This document shows, one piece after another, positions 42,082 through 51,312 of a stretch of 64,000 nt of DNA; within the stretch, counting starts at the first letter, position 1, and each line of letters starts with the position of its first letter. A program made the position numbers and the translations under genes. The notes under the pieces were generated by a model. That model saw only the letters and a list, made by a program, of their open reading frames with translations, was not told the DNA's origin and did not search any database. The stretch comes from Paenibacillaceae bacterium (GTDB lineage Bacteria > Bacillota > Bacilli > Paenibacillales > Paenibacillaceae): assembly GCA_900766135.1 (NCBI GenBank), contig CAAFUF010000034.1, positions 216,791-280,790 on the forward strand. Reading direction: 5' to 3'.

Positions 42082-43320
42082 ATGGCAAAGGAAAAAATCG
42101 TACTGGCGTACTCCGGGGGCTTGGATACGTCGGTAATCTTGAAATGGTTAAAAGAAACGTACGATGCGGAAATCATCGCGTTTACGGCCGACATCGGCCA
42201 GAAGGAGGAACTGGACGGGCTCGAAGCGAAGGCGCTCGCGACCGGGGCTTCCAAAGTATACATCGACGACCTGCGCGACGAATTCGCCAAGGATTTCATC
42301 TATCCGATGTTCCAGTCGGGCGCTTTGTATGAAGGGCAATATCTGCTCGGCACCAGCATCGCCCGCCCGCTGATCGCCAAGCGGATGGTGGAGATCGCCC
42401 GCGCGGAAGGTGCGACGGCCATCGCCCACGGCGCGACCGGTAAAGGCAACGACCAGGTGCGCTTCGAGCTGGCGGCGGCCGCCTTGGCGCCGGAGATCCG
42501 CGTGATCGCCCCATGGCGGCTCAGCGAGTTCCGCGACCGGTTCCCGGGACGGGCGGAGATGATCGCGTATGCGGAAGCCAACGGCATTCCGGTTACGGCC
42601 TCGGCGGCGAAGCCGTATTCGATGGACCGCAACCTGCTGCATATCAGCTATGAAAGCGGCGTGCTGGAGGATCCGTGGTTCGACGCGTCCGCGCCGGAGA
42701 ACAAAGATATGTTCCTGCTCAGCGCTTCGCCGGAGGATGCGCCGGATCAGCCGGAGTACCTGGAGCTGGAGTTCGAGCAGGGGAACTGCGTGGCGCTGAA
42801 CGGCGAACGGTTGAATCCGCTCGCGGTGATGGAGAAGCTGAACGAGCTGGGCGGAAAACACGGCATCGGCCGCGTCGACATGGTCGAGAACCGTTTCGTC
42901 GGCATGAAGAGCCGCGGAGTTTACGAGACGCCAGGCGGGACGATCCTGTTCACGGCCCACCGCAAAATGGAGTCGCTGACGATGGACCGCGAGGTCATGA
43001 ACCTGCGCGACAGCCTGATCACCCGTTACAGCACGCTCGTATACAACGGCTTCTGGTTTGCTCCGGAACGTCTCGCGCTGCAGGCGCTGGTGACGGAGAG
43101 CCAGAAGAACGTCACGGGCACGGTGCGCGTGAAGCTGTACAAAGGCAACATCATCGCCGCCGGCGTGAGAAGCCCGGTCAGCCTGTACAACCCGGACATC
43201 GCCACGATGGAGGCCGATCCGACGCAGGCATACGACCAAGGCGACGCCACGGGCTTCATCCATCTGAATGCATTGCGGCTGAAGGTGGGTACGGGTGTGG
43301 CGCAGAACAGCGGCAAGTAA
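42082..43320 (+). CDS. argG: Argininosuccinate synthase
   Basis: ATP-dependent condensation of citrulline and aspartate. 412 residues with the PP-loop AYSGGLDTS (residues 9-17), AHGATGKGNDQVRFE, and the C-terminal GFWFAPER and SPVSLYNPDIATME. AGGAGG-like site upstream. After it comes a 256-base gap holding a hairpin cluster, then argH, so expression of argH may be modulated separately. Confidence 0.96.
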   Translation: MAKEKIVLAYSGGLDTSVILKWLKETYDAEIIAFTADIGQKEELDGLEAKALATGASKVYIDDLRDEFAKDFIYPMFQSGALYEGQYLLGTSIARPLIAKRMVEIARAEGATAIAHGATGKGNDQVRFELAAAALAPEIRVIAPWRLSEFRDRFPGRAEMIAYAEANGIPVTASAAKPYSMDRNLLHISYESGVLEDPWFDASAPENKDMFLLSASPEDAPDQPEYLELEFEQGNCVALNGERLNPLAVMEKLNELGGKHGIGRVDMVENRFVGMKSRGVYETPGGTILFTAHRKMESLTMDREVMNLRDSLITRYSTLVYNGFWFAPERLALQALVTESQKNVTGTVRVKLYKGNIIAAGVRSPVSLYNPDIATMEADPTQAYDQGDATGFIHLNALRLKVGTGVAQNSGK

Positions 43321-43380
43321 TCGGTCGGATCAATAAAGCGCTCAAGGACGAGGACCAAACTCGCCGCAAAATTCGAAATG

Positions 43381-43507
43381 CCTGCAAAAGTGCAGGTATT
43401 TTTACGGAAATTCGGGATATTAGCTTTTTCTCTATAAAATAACTGCAGTTTTGCAGGGATTTTACGGGAGTTGAGCCTGACCCGGGAGAATAACTGCATC
43501 ATTGCAG
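43381..43507 (+). repeat. Hairpin cluster 1 (three CTGCA-N4-TGCAG palindromes) between argG and argH
   Basis: Three units: 43382-43395, 43443-43456 and 43494-43507. Each has identical arms CTGCA and TGCAG with different 4-base loops (AAAG, GTTT, TCAT), followed by GG and an ATTTT-like run. Centres are 61 and 51 bases apart. The arms are conserved while the sequence between units is not. It resembles neither a CRISPR array nor a simple tandem repeat. Units one and two could form weak terminators inside the operon. Confidence 0.82.
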
Positions 43508-43576
43508 GTATTCTCTAATTTTTTCGGAAAAAGAGATAACCATTCGTACAATCATAAGCTTGAAGGAGTGGGTCAG

Positions 43577-44992
43577 GTGAGCAAGCTGTGGGGTGGCCGC
43601 TTTACGAAGCAGACCAACCGTTTAGTCGAGGAATATACCGCCTCCATCGGGTTTGACAAAGCGCTGGCGGAGGAGGATGTACAGGGAAGCCTGGCGCATG
43701 TCGCCATGCTGGGCAAATGCGGCATCTTGCCGGAAGAGGACGTCGAGAAGATCAAGGAAGGCCTGCATCAGGTCCTGCTCAAAATCCGCCGCGGCGAGCT
43801 GGAGTATTCCGTGTCGGACGAAGACATCCATATGAACATCGAGAAGCAGCTGATCGACGAGGTCGGTTCGGTCGGCGGGAAGCTGCACACCGGGCGCAGC
43901 CGCAACGACCAGGTGGCCACGGACATGCACCTCTACCTGCGCAAGCGGGTGGTGGAATTCGTCGGCCTGCTGCAGGAGCTGCAAGAGGCGCTATTGGGAC
44001 AAGCCAAAGCGAACCTTGACACGATCGTGCCGGGGTACACCCATCTGCAGCGGGCGCAGCCGATCCTGTTCGCCCATCATCTGCTGGCGTACGTGTCCAT
44101 GTTCCAGCGCGACATCGAGCGCCTGCAGGACAGCTACAAGCGGATCAATGTACTGCCGTTGGGCGCGGGGGCGCTGGCCGGGACAACATTCCCGATCGAC
44201 CGCCATTTCGTGGCCGAGCAGCTGCATTTTGACGGCGTGTATGAGAACAGCTTGGATGCGGTCAGCGACCGGGACTTTATCGTTGAGTTTTTGGCCGACG
44301 CCTCCATCCTGATGATGCATCTCTCTCGCCTCAGCGAGGAGCTGGTGCTGTGGAGCAGCACGGAGTTCCGCTTCATCGAGCTGGACGACGCGTTTTGCAC
44401 CGGCAGCAGCATTATGCCGCAGAAGAAAAATCCGGACGTACCGGAGCTGGTTCGCGGTAAAACGGGCCGCGTTTACGGCAACCTCATGGGCCTCTTGACC
44501 GTGCTGAAGTCGCTGCCGCTGGCGTACAACAAGGACATGCAGGAAGACAAGGAAGGCATGTTCGATACGGTTGCTACCCTGCAGGGAGCGCTGCAGCTCT
44601 TTGCGCCGATGATCGCCACGATGAAGGTGAACAAGGAGCGGATGCGCGAGGCGGTCAACCAGGACTTCTCCAACGCGACCGACATCGCCGACTTCCTGGC
44701 GAACAAAGGTCTGCCGTTCCGCCAGGCGCATGAGGTTATCGGCAAAACCGTGCTGTACTGCATCCAGAACGGCAAGTACTTGCTGGATCTGACGCTGGAG
44801 GAATTCAAGCAGTTTTCGCCGTTGTTTGACGACAGCATTTATGATGTGCTGCAGCCGGAGAGCGTCGTGAACGCCCGCAACGTCTACGGCGGGACGGCAA
44901 CCGCGCAGGTGGCGGCGGCGATCGAACGCGCGGAGAACAAGCTGGAAGCAAGCCGCGAGTGGACGCAAGCGTACGCGAATAAAAGCAAATAA
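43577..44992 (+). CDS. argH: Argininosuccinate lyase
   Basis: Last step of arginine synthesis: argininosuccinate to arginine and fumarate. 471 residues. Signature GSSIMPQKKNPD from residue 276, TGRSRNDQVATD near 112, and PGYTHLQRAQP. GTG at 43577 is taken as the start because AAGGAG is 8 bases upstream and the protein then begins VSKLWGGRFTK as usual; the frame is open further up but covers the hairpin cluster. A terminator follows at 45031. Confidence 0.96.
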   Translation: MSKLWGGRFTKQTNRLVEEYTASIGFDKALAEEDVQGSLAHVAMLGKCGILPEEDVEKIKEGLHQVLLKIRRGELEYSVSDEDIHMNIEKQLIDEVGSVGGKLHTGRSRNDQVATDMHLYLRKRVVEFVGLLQELQEALLGQAKANLDTIVPGYTHLQRAQPILFAHHLLAYVSMFQRDIERLQDSYKRINVLPLGAGALAGTTFPIDRHFVAEQLHFDGVYENSLDAVSDRDFIVEFLADASILMMHLSRLSEELVLWSSTEFRFIELDDAFCTGSSIMPQKKNPDVPELVRGKTGRVYGNLMGLLTVLKSLPLAYNKDMQEDKEGMFDTVATLQGALQLFAPMIATMKVNKERMREAVNQDFSNATDIADFLANKGLPFRQAHEVIGKTVLYCIQNGKYLLDLTLEEFKQFSPLFDDSIYDVLQPESVVNARNVYGGTATAQVAAAIERAENKLEASREWTQAYANKSK

Positions 44993-45030
44993 GCGGCAGG
45001 TCCCGGTCGGAGCATCGCTGCCAGGAGAAA

Positions 45031-45065
45031 CAGCCTTCGTCATTTCGACGAACGGCTGTTTTTTT
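45031..45065 (+). terminator. Terminator of the arginine operon
   Basis: CAGCCTTCGTC (45031-45041) pairs with GACGAACGGCTG (45047-45058, one bulged base), then seven or more Ts. Confidence 0.88.
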
Positions 45066-45108
45066 ATCCAATGGAAGTTACAATTTCATAATATTTTCAG
45101 AAAATTAT

Positions 45109-45135
45109 TAAAAAAAGGTCGTAAAATGTCGAAAT
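45109..45135 (+). promoter_or_regulatory. Possible SigD-type promoter of the chemoreceptor gene
   Basis: TAAA (45109-45112), 15 bases, GTCGAAAT (45128-45135): 10 of 12 positions of the sigma-D consensus, within an AT-rich 200-base leader region. Chemoreceptor genes in Bacillus subtilis are commonly SigD-dependent, which fits. Confidence 0.5.
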
Positions 45136-45277
45136 ATAGTTATATCATTCCTTGATATTTTTTAGAAAACCGGCATTTTCGAGAAGGTACATGAAAGAAC
45201 GGCAGTTCCGCTGCGTAGTCGAATTGCGGACAGGTTAAGCAACAATACTCGTAATGCACACAAAAGGGGAGAGAATC

Positions 45278-47275
45278 ATGAAAACTTTTTTTGCCCGCCT
45301 AAGAAGCCTGCTGGAGATTCGCACGCTGCGCAACCGGATGCTTTTGATCTTTGCCGTCATGTTGATCATTCCGAGCTTGCTCATCGGTTACTTCAGCTTT
45401 CAAAGCGCTGGCGGACAGCTGCACGCCAAAATGGATGAAAGCACGGAATCGAGCATTAACTTACTGAACGAAACATTAAACAACATCGTAGAGGCTGAGG
45501 TTCGCAACGTCGAACAATTGGTGATGCAGATCGATTCGGCGCAGGTGGATGCCAAATCGCCGGAAGTGCGGAACCTGATCGAGCTATTTATGGAGAAGCA
45601 TCCCGAGTTAGAGATTTTGACCGTCGGCAATGAGAACGGGGCCTGGATGAAAGCCCCCGATCCGGGCCAGCAGGATTACGATCCACGGAGCAGGGATTGG
45701 TACAAAGCAGCGCTCGAGCAGCCGGACCAAACGGTGATTATCGATCCGTTCAAATCGAGCACAACCGGCCACTATAACTTGTTCATTAGCCGTGCGCTAA
45801 AGGACGGCGGAGGGGCGATCACGGTATCTCTCGATATGGCTAATCTGAATGAAATCGTTCAGGAAGTGCGCCTGGGGACCACCGGTTATGTCTATCTGAT
45901 TGACCGGACCAACAAATTCGTCGCCCACCCGACCATTGAAGCCGGAGAGGAAGCGAAAGGGGATTTTCTTCCCAAAATGCAGGCGGAAGATTCGGGATTC
46001 CTGCAATACGAGAACCCGGAAACGGGGATTGAGCAGAGCGCCTACTTTACGACGAACAAGCTGACGGGCTTTAAGGTCGTCGGCGTGTTGAACCTCAAGG
46101 AATTCCGCGACGCTTCCATGCCGATTTTCTGGACGGCCCTGATCGTATTGGGCGTTACACTGGTCGTTGCCGGCGTTCTACTGTTTTTCGTGATCCGCAG
46201 CATCACGCGTCCAATCGAGGAATTAAATCGTTCGGCCAAACGGGTCAGCGAAGGATACTTGAACGAGGATGTGGCCACGAAGCGTAAAGACGAAATCGGC
46301 CAGTTGGCCGCGAACTATAACGGGATGCTGGCATCCCTGCGGCATATGGTGCAGGAAATGGCGGAAACGGCGAGCCAGCTGGCCGCCTCCAGTGAGGAAC
46401 TGACCGCGGGAACGGAGCAGAACGCCAAGGCCGTGGAATACGTCGCCGAGCTGGTTCAGGACGCGTCCGACAATGCGGAGAAGCAAGCCTCGTCTTCGGC
46501 GGAAAGCGCCAAAACGATGGACGAAATGTCCCATGGCATTCGGAAAATCGCAGAAGCCTCCGGTACCATCGTCGAGTCATCCATGCAGACGGTAGGGGAT
46601 GTCCGCGAAGGAAGCGAGAAAGTGAACCTTGTTGGTCTGCAGATGGAGGAAATCCGTCGTTCCACGTTGGAATCGGCGGAGCTCATGCAGCAGATGAACG
46701 AGCTCAGCGGGCAGGTTGCCGGGATGAGCAGCGCGATCACGGAGATTGCCAATCAAACCAACCTGCTGGCTCTGAATGCAGCGATCGAAGCGGCACGCGC
46801 CGGCGAAGAGGGACGCGGTTTCGCGGTTGTCGCCGGGGAAGTGCGCAAACTGGCGGAGCAGTCGGGAGGAACGGCGGAAATGATTCGTCAGCATATCGAG
46901 CGAATGACCGAAATGACGGGGAAGGCTTACGAGATGATGAATCAGAAAGTAAATGCCAACGTCGAGCGTGGGATGTCCGTTACCGAGGAAGCGCAAACGG
47001 CCTTCCAAGCGATCGAACGATCGACGCAGCAGATCTCGGAGCAAATCCACGAGGTGTCTGCCATTACCGAGCAAATGTCGGCCAGCGCCGACGAAATTGC
47101 CCGCTCCGTCGAACAGATCGCGGCGACCTCGGCCAGCAGCATGGAGAGCTTCCAGGGCGTGACGGCCGCGACCGAAGAGCAACTGGCGTCGATGGAGGAG
47201 ATCTCGTCGGCCTCGGAAGGTTTAGCTCGAATGGCAGCGGATATGCATGCCCAGATCGACCGGTTTAAGCTATAA
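45278..47275 (+). CDS. Methyl-accepting chemotaxis protein with dCache sensor
   Basis: A 665-residue transmembrane receptor: membrane segment about 17-40, extracellular dCache domain about 45-275, second membrane segment about 281-305, HAMP about 305-357, and cytoplasmic signalling helix bundle to the end with the hairpin tip EIANQTNLLALNAAIEAARA-type sequence at about residues 490-510. The sensor contains YDPRSRDWYK (about residue 130), the Y-R-W-Y pattern linked in other receptors to amino-acid binding. The ATG at 45278 is chosen for AAAGGGGAGAG upstream. It lies directly after the arginine operon. Confidence 0.92.
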   Translation: MKTFFARLRSLLEIRTLRNRMLLIFAVMLIIPSLLIGYFSFQSAGGQLHAKMDESTESSINLLNETLNNIVEAEVRNVEQLVMQIDSAQVDAKSPEVRNLIELFMEKHPELEILTVGNENGAWMKAPDPGQQDYDPRSRDWYKAALEQPDQTVIIDPFKSSTTGHYNLFISRALKDGGGAITVSLDMANLNEIVQEVRLGTTGYVYLIDRTNKFVAHPTIEAGEEAKGDFLPKMQAEDSGFLQYENPETGIEQSAYFTTNKLTGFKVVGVLNLKEFRDASMPIFWTALIVLGVTLVVAGVLLFFVIRSITRPIEELNRSAKRVSEGYLNEDVATKRKDEIGQLAANYNGMLASLRHMVQEMAETASQLAASSEELTAGTEQNAKAVEYVAELVQDASDNAEKQASSSAESAKTMDEMSHGIRKIAEASGTIVESSMQTVGDVREGSEKVNLVGLQMEEIRRSTLESAELMQQMNELSGQVAGMSSAITEIANQTNLLALNAAIEAARAGEEGRGFAVVAGEVRKLAEQSGGTAEMIRQHIERMTEMTGKAYEMMNQKVNANVERGMSVTEEAQTAFQAIERSTQQISEQIHEVSAITEQMSASADEIARSVEQIAATSASSMESFQGVTAATEEQLASMEEISSASEGLARMAADMHAQIDRFKL

Positions 47276-47294
47276 AAAAAGTTGAAAAAGCTAG

Positions 47295-47336
47295 AGCCTC
47301 CTGAGCCCAATCTTTGGCGAAGGGGGCTTTTCTATT
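47295..47336 (+). terminator. Terminator after the chemoreceptor gene
   Basis: AGCCTCCT (47295-47302) pairs with AGGGGGCT (47321-47328) with one G-T pair, then TTTTCTATTT. Confidence 0.65.
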
Positions 47337-47462
47337 TCCCTCATTTCCTCCCTGGGCCGGGTTCATAAATCCGCCTCGAGACGGATGGAGTTGGCGGGGA
47401 AGTCGATTAAGATGAATAGCAGCAACGGTCTTGCTCTGGAACCGTTCATGCCTGCTTTACAA

Positions 47463-47482
47463 CGTAACAATGTTATGTTACG
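47463..47482 (+). promoter_or_regulatory. Palindromic operator candidate before yhbD
   Basis: CGTAACA-ATGTTA-TGTTACG, a 7+6+7 perfect inverted repeat, 27 bases before the yhbD start. YhbD has a MerR-like DNA-binding N-terminus, so self-regulation is possible. TTTACA (47456-47461) overlaps its left edge, but no convincing -10 follows. Confidence 0.5.
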
Positions 47483-47509
47483 CTTTTGAGGCGAGAAAGG
47501 AGCATGACA

Positions 47510-48160
47510 ATGAGTGAGGAATTGATCTCCAAGAAGGAGTTGCTTGATCTAACGGGCATTTCGTATGGACAGTTATACCGTTGGAAGCGCAAAAACCTGA
47601 TCCCGGAGCAATGGTTTATCCGCAAGTCGTCTTTTACGGGACAGGAAACGTTTTTTCCCAGGGAGAAAATCCTGCAGCGCATCGATCGGATTCTGGGCAT
47701 GAAGGACGATTTATCGCTCGATGCATTGGCGGACGTCTTCTCGCCTAACCCGGGGGATATTCGTTTAACCGCAGGCGAACTTTTGGAACGAAACATTGTT
47801 ACATCTACATCTTTAAACTTATATATCGAGACGGCTGAAGCGGGGGCGACCGAGGGCGGGCTGCAATTTAGCTTTGATCGGATTTTGGCCGTTTACGTGC
47901 TCGACAAACTGCTGCAAAGCGGAGACATCTCGTTAGAAGAAGGGCGGTTACTCGTTCAGGCACTGGAAGAATATTTGCCGGGCTTGGCCGGACAGGAATG
48001 CGGCGTGCACCTCACCCGTAAAATGGGGGTGGCCGCTTTTATCCTGGTCCCGGGGGACGTCGAAATCTATGTAGACCGCAGTGTCAGGACGGTCGCCCGT
48101 CTATCGCTGGCGCGTTGTACGGAAGAATTGAAACTACTGGTGAGCGGGAGTGAAGGGTAA
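47510..48160 (+). CDS. yhbD: YhbD family protein (DUF4004) with MerR-like DNA-binding region
   Basis: 216 residues. The N-terminus resembles MerR-type winged helices (LISKKELLDLTGISYGQLYR, then WKRKNLIPEQW), usual for this family. The rest (FSFDRILAVYVLDKLLQSGD; CGVHLTRKMGVAAFILVPGD) is the DUF4004 portion, of unknown function. The ATG at 47510 is favoured over 47504 because AAAGGAG ends 7 bases before it. Its stop overlaps the first bactofilin start (TAATG). The yhbD-yhbE-yhbF trio is conserved in Bacillus. Confidence 0.85.
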   Translation: MSEELISKKELLDLTGISYGQLYRWKRKNLIPEQWFIRKSSFTGQETFFPREKILQRIDRILGMKDDLSLDALADVFSPNPGDIRLTAGELLERNIVTSTSLNLYIETAEAGATEGGLQFSFDRILAVYVLDKLLQSGDISLEEGRLLVQALEEYLPGLAGQECGVHLTRKMGVAAFILVPGDVEIYVDRSVRTVARLSLARCTEELKLLVSGSEG

Positions 48161-48882
48161 TGGCGGAGCGGAGCATCAAGGATTTGAAAATCAACGGCGT
48201 AGGTCAGGCGTCGGGCGGCGCGTATCGAAAAATTCAGACGGAAGGCATCGCAACGCTGAACGGAGATATTGTCTGTGAAGCGCTGGGGGCCAATGGGACG
48301 CTGAAAATCAAGGGAACCATCGACGCGGGCGAGTTCCGCCTGAACGGCACCGGTTCATCGGATGGGGTGCTGCAAGGGGGGAGGTTCGAGCTGGACGGGA
48401 TGTTTAAAGTCAGCAGAGACATACGTTTCTCCTCCCTCCACGTCCGGGGCATCCTTAAGTCCGGAGGCTCCGTCACCGGGGAGATGGCCAAGGTGGACGG
48501 CGCCTTGAAGCTGGAAGGAAGCGCCGAGTTTGAAGTAGCCGAGGTTTACGGCCAGCTTCAGGTCGGCGGCATGCTGAATGCCGGAAGGTTGATGTTCGAT
48601 CTGGAGGGGCCCAGCCACGCCAAGGAAATCGGAGGGGAGCTTATCGTCGTCCGGCAGCGCAAAGGCAAACGGCTGTTGGACTATCTGTCCCCGCTGCGGA
48701 TTTCCCGATTAACAGCAGGCGTGATCGAGGGGGACGACGTTCAGTTGGAAAGCACAAAAGCTGACGTGGTGCGCGGCAATTCAGTCGTGATCGGACCGGG
48801 CTGCGAAATTGGCCGCGTGGAATACAAGGAGCATTGCGAGGTTTCGCCGCAGGCTTCGGTCGGGTGCGCGGAGCAGAAATAA
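48160..48882 (+). CDS. Bactofilin family polymer-forming protein (first copy)
   Basis: Bactofilins form nucleotide-free filaments near the membrane. The 240-residue product shows the right-handed beta-helix pattern of short repeated Gly-x-(I/L/V) turns (GIATLNGDIVCEALGANGTL; GRFELDGMFKVSRDIRFSSL), with no catalytic motif. It corresponds by position to YhbE/BacE, reported as needed for flagellar hook assembly and motility in Bacillus subtilis. Coupled to yhbD by a one-base overlap. Confidence 0.86.
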   Translation: MAERSIKDLKINGVGQASGGAYRKIQTEGIATLNGDIVCEALGANGTLKIKGTIDAGEFRLNGTGSSDGVLQGGRFELDGMFKVSRDIRFSSLHVRGILKSGGSVTGEMAKVDGALKLEGSAEFEVAEVYGQLQVGGMLNAGRLMFDLEGPSHAKEIGGELIVVRQRKGKRLLDYLSPLRISRLTAGVIEGDDVQLESTKADVVRGNSVVIGPGCEIGRVEYKEHCEVSPQASVGCAEQK

Positions 48883-48910
48883 AGACGACTTATCTAATGG
48901 AGGGATTGGG

Positions 48911-49660
48911 ATGGCCGCACAAGTCACGGACGACCGCAGCGCGGATTTGAAAATCGTCGGCAACGGGACGTCGAACGGCGGATTCTATAATAAGGTAAAA
49001 ATCGTCGGCGAGGGTGAAATCAACGGGGACGTGGATTGCCGCACCTTGACCTGCACGGGAACATTGGAGGTCGACGGCGGTTTGCGCACCGGGATCATGA
49101 AGGCCACGGGCACGATTACGGTGACCGGCCCTATGGGCGGCCAGGAGCTGAACTTGACCGGCAACCTGAGTGTCCGGGGCGGCCTGCAAGCCGGCAAAGC
49201 GCGGCTCAACGGGGAGATCCGTATCGATGGCGGCATCTCCGGCGAGGATATCGGCCTGTTCGGGAGCTGTGAATTGACGGGCGACTGCCAAACGGAGCGT
49301 TTACGCCTTAAAGGAGCGATGCAATCCCGAGGGACGATTAACGCGGAGCGGGTGGAATTCGCGATGTTCGGCCGCAGCCAGGCCGGTGAAATCGTCGGCG
49401 GGCAGATCCGTATCGCCCCGCATCCGACGTGGAAGTGGGTGTCTCTGTTCAAGTCCTGGGGGACGCCGAGGTTGCAGGCGAACCTCATCGAAGGCGACGT
49501 CATTCGCTTGGAAAATACCGTGGCCGATGTCGTGCGCGGCGGGGACGTTTCGATTGGTCCCGGCTGCCGGATCCGGCTCGTGGAATATACAAAACATTAT
49601 CATCAGGACCCGCACGCGGAAGTGGGGGAACACCTGAATGTCTGGAGGAACGAGGAATGA
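48911..49660 (+). CDS. Bactofilin family polymer-forming protein (second copy)
   Basis: 249 residues, similar in design to its neighbour (LKIVGNGTSNGGFYNKVKIV; GEINGDVDCRTLTCTGTLEV; beta-helix to about residue 150) and sharing the C-terminal pattern LIEGDVIRLENTVADVVRGG with the first copy's VIEGDDVQLESTKADVVRGN, so the pair arose by duplication. The ATG at 48911 lies after a GGAGGGATT-type site; the frame extends upstream without one. Counterpart of YhbF/BacF. Its last codon overlaps the next gene (ATGA). Confidence 0.86.
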   Translation: MAAQVTDDRSADLKIVGNGTSNGGFYNKVKIVGEGEINGDVDCRTLTCTGTLEVDGGLRTGIMKATGTITVTGPMGGQELNLTGNLSVRGGLQAGKARLNGEIRIDGGISGEDIGLFGSCELTGDCQTERLRLKGAMQSRGTINAERVEFAMFGRSQAGEIVGGQIRIAPHPTWKWVSLFKSWGTPRLQANLIEGDVIRLENTVADVVRGGDVSIGPGCRIRLVEYTKHYHQDPHAEVGEHLNVWRNEE

Positions 49661-51207
49661 GCGTGCAACAAAACAGCCGTCTGGGCTTTGTGGTCGCCGG
49701 CTTGCTGCTTGGCATCTTAATGGCCGCGATGGACAACACGATCGTGTCCACGGCGATGGCCACAATCGTATCCGAGCTGGGCGGCCTGGATAAATACGTC
49801 TGGGTGACCTCGGCCTATATGGTCGCCGAAATGGCGGCGATGCCGATCTTCGGCAAGCTATCCGACATGTACGGACGCAAACGGTTTTTTGTCTTCGGCA
49901 TCGCCATGTTTTTGCTGGGGTCCGTGCTTTGCGGCACGGCCGACACCATCGTGCAGCTCAGCATCTACCGCGCGATCCAGGGGATCGGGGGCGGGGCGCT
50001 GATGCCGATCGCTTTTGCCATCGTGTTCGATGTGTTCCCGGTGGAAAAACGCGGCGCCATGGGCGGTTTGTTCGGCGCGGTATTTGGGATCTCCAGCCTT
50101 GCGGGACCGCTGCTCGGCGCCTTTATCACCGACCATTTGAACTGGCGCTGGAATTTCTACATCAATATCCCGCTTGGCCTCCTTGCGTTGTTCCTGATTC
50201 TGGCCTTTTACCGGGAATCGGCCGTCCATGCCAAACAGCGTATCGATTGGTGGGGCGCTGTGACCTTGATCGGTTCGGTCGTCGCCCTGATGTTTGCGCT
50301 GGAGCTGGGCGGGCAGCTGTACGCCTGGGATTCCGGGCAGATTCTTGGGTTGTTCGCTGCTTTTGCCGTGCTGTTCACCGCTTTCCTGCTGGTCGAGCGT
50401 AAGGCGGAGGAACCGATCATTTCCTTCGGGATGTTCCGCAAACGTCTGTTTGCCAGCAGCAACCTGGCCGGATTGTTTTACGGCGCCGCGTTTATCGCCG
50501 CTTCGATCTATATTCCTTTGTTCGTGCAAGGGGTAACGGGCGGAACGGCGACGAATTCCGGCTTGATCCTGCTGCCGATGACGCTGAGCTCCGTGGTTGC
50601 ATCCCAAGTCGGGGGCTTCCTCGTACAGCGCACCAGCTTCCGTAACGTGATGGTGTTGTCAGCCGTCATTTTCATGGCAGGGATTGCTCTGCTGGCGACG
50701 ATTACGCCGGACACGACCAAAACCCTTCTATCGATCTATATGGCAATCACGGGCTTCGGCGTCGGGTTCTCCTTCTCCGTGCTGGGGATGTCGGCCATTC
50801 AGGATTTCGGGCCTTCGCAGCGGGGAGCCGCCAGCTCGACGATGTCGTTCATTCGTTCGCTTGGGATGACGGTGGGGATTACCGTGTTCGGGATCGTTCA
50901 ACGTAACCTGTTTGCGAACCGGTTAAGCGAATCGCTGTCCGCCATGGGCGGCGGGGCGGAAGGGCTGCCATCCATGGACGATCCGCGGACGCTGCTCGCC
51001 TCCGAAGCGCGCAAGGCGATTCCGGCTCCTGTTCTGGAGCAGATCGTGGGCGGCCTCTCGAAGTCGATCACGACGATGTTTTGGTGGACGCTCGTGCCGG
51101 CTGCGCTTGCCTTGATTACGGTGTGCTTTATGGGGAACGCCAAAATGATGGGGCACGGTCCGGGAGCCGTCAACCTGCAGGAAGGCAAACCGGCAGCCTC
51201 CAAATAG
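49657..51207 (+). CDS. MFS drug exporter, DHA2 family (14 membrane segments)
   Basis: A 516-residue proton-driven exporter of the EmrB/QacA type. About 14 hydrophobic segments are visible; motif D1 LDNTIVSTAM appears as MAAMDNTIVSTAMATI, motif A as GKLSDMYGRKRFF, and the DHA2 motif C region AVFGISSLAGPLLGAFI. The ATG at 49657 overlaps the stop of the bactofilin gene, with GGAGGAACGAGG upstream, so it belongs to the same operon; a functional link is not obvious. Substrates unknown. Confidence 0.9.
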   Translation: MSVQQNSRLGFVVAGLLLGILMAAMDNTIVSTAMATIVSELGGLDKYVWVTSAYMVAEMAAMPIFGKLSDMYGRKRFFVFGIAMFLLGSVLCGTADTIVQLSIYRAIQGIGGGALMPIAFAIVFDVFPVEKRGAMGGLFGAVFGISSLAGPLLGAFITDHLNWRWNFYINIPLGLLALFLILAFYRESAVHAKQRIDWWGAVTLIGSVVALMFALELGGQLYAWDSGQILGLFAAFAVLFTAFLLVERKAEEPIISFGMFRKRLFASSNLAGLFYGAAFIAASIYIPLFVQGVTGGTATNSGLILLPMTLSSVVASQVGGFLVQRTSFRNVMVLSAVIFMAGIALLATITPDTTKTLLSIYMAITGFGVGFSFSVLGMSAIQDFGPSQRGAASSTMSFIRSLGMTVGITVFGIVQRNLFANRLSESLSAMGGGAEGLPSMDDPRTLLASEARKAIPAPVLEQIVGGLSKSITTMFWWTLVPAALALITVCFMGNAKMMGHGPGAVNLQEGKPAASK

Positions 51208-51240
51208 TTTTTGCCGGAAAGAGGCTAATAAAAGAAACAT

Positions 51241-51269
51241 TTGACATCGCTCCGTGAATTAAGGATAAT
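51241..51269 (+). promoter_or_regulatory. Vegetative promoter of the DHA3-type MFS gene
   Basis: TTGACA (51241-51246), 17 bases, GATAAT (51264-51269), 43 bases before the start. Confidence 0.82.
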
Positions 51270-51312
51270 CTATAGTTCATCCTAGCAAGTTTTGAGGTAA
51301 TGAGGTGTTGAT

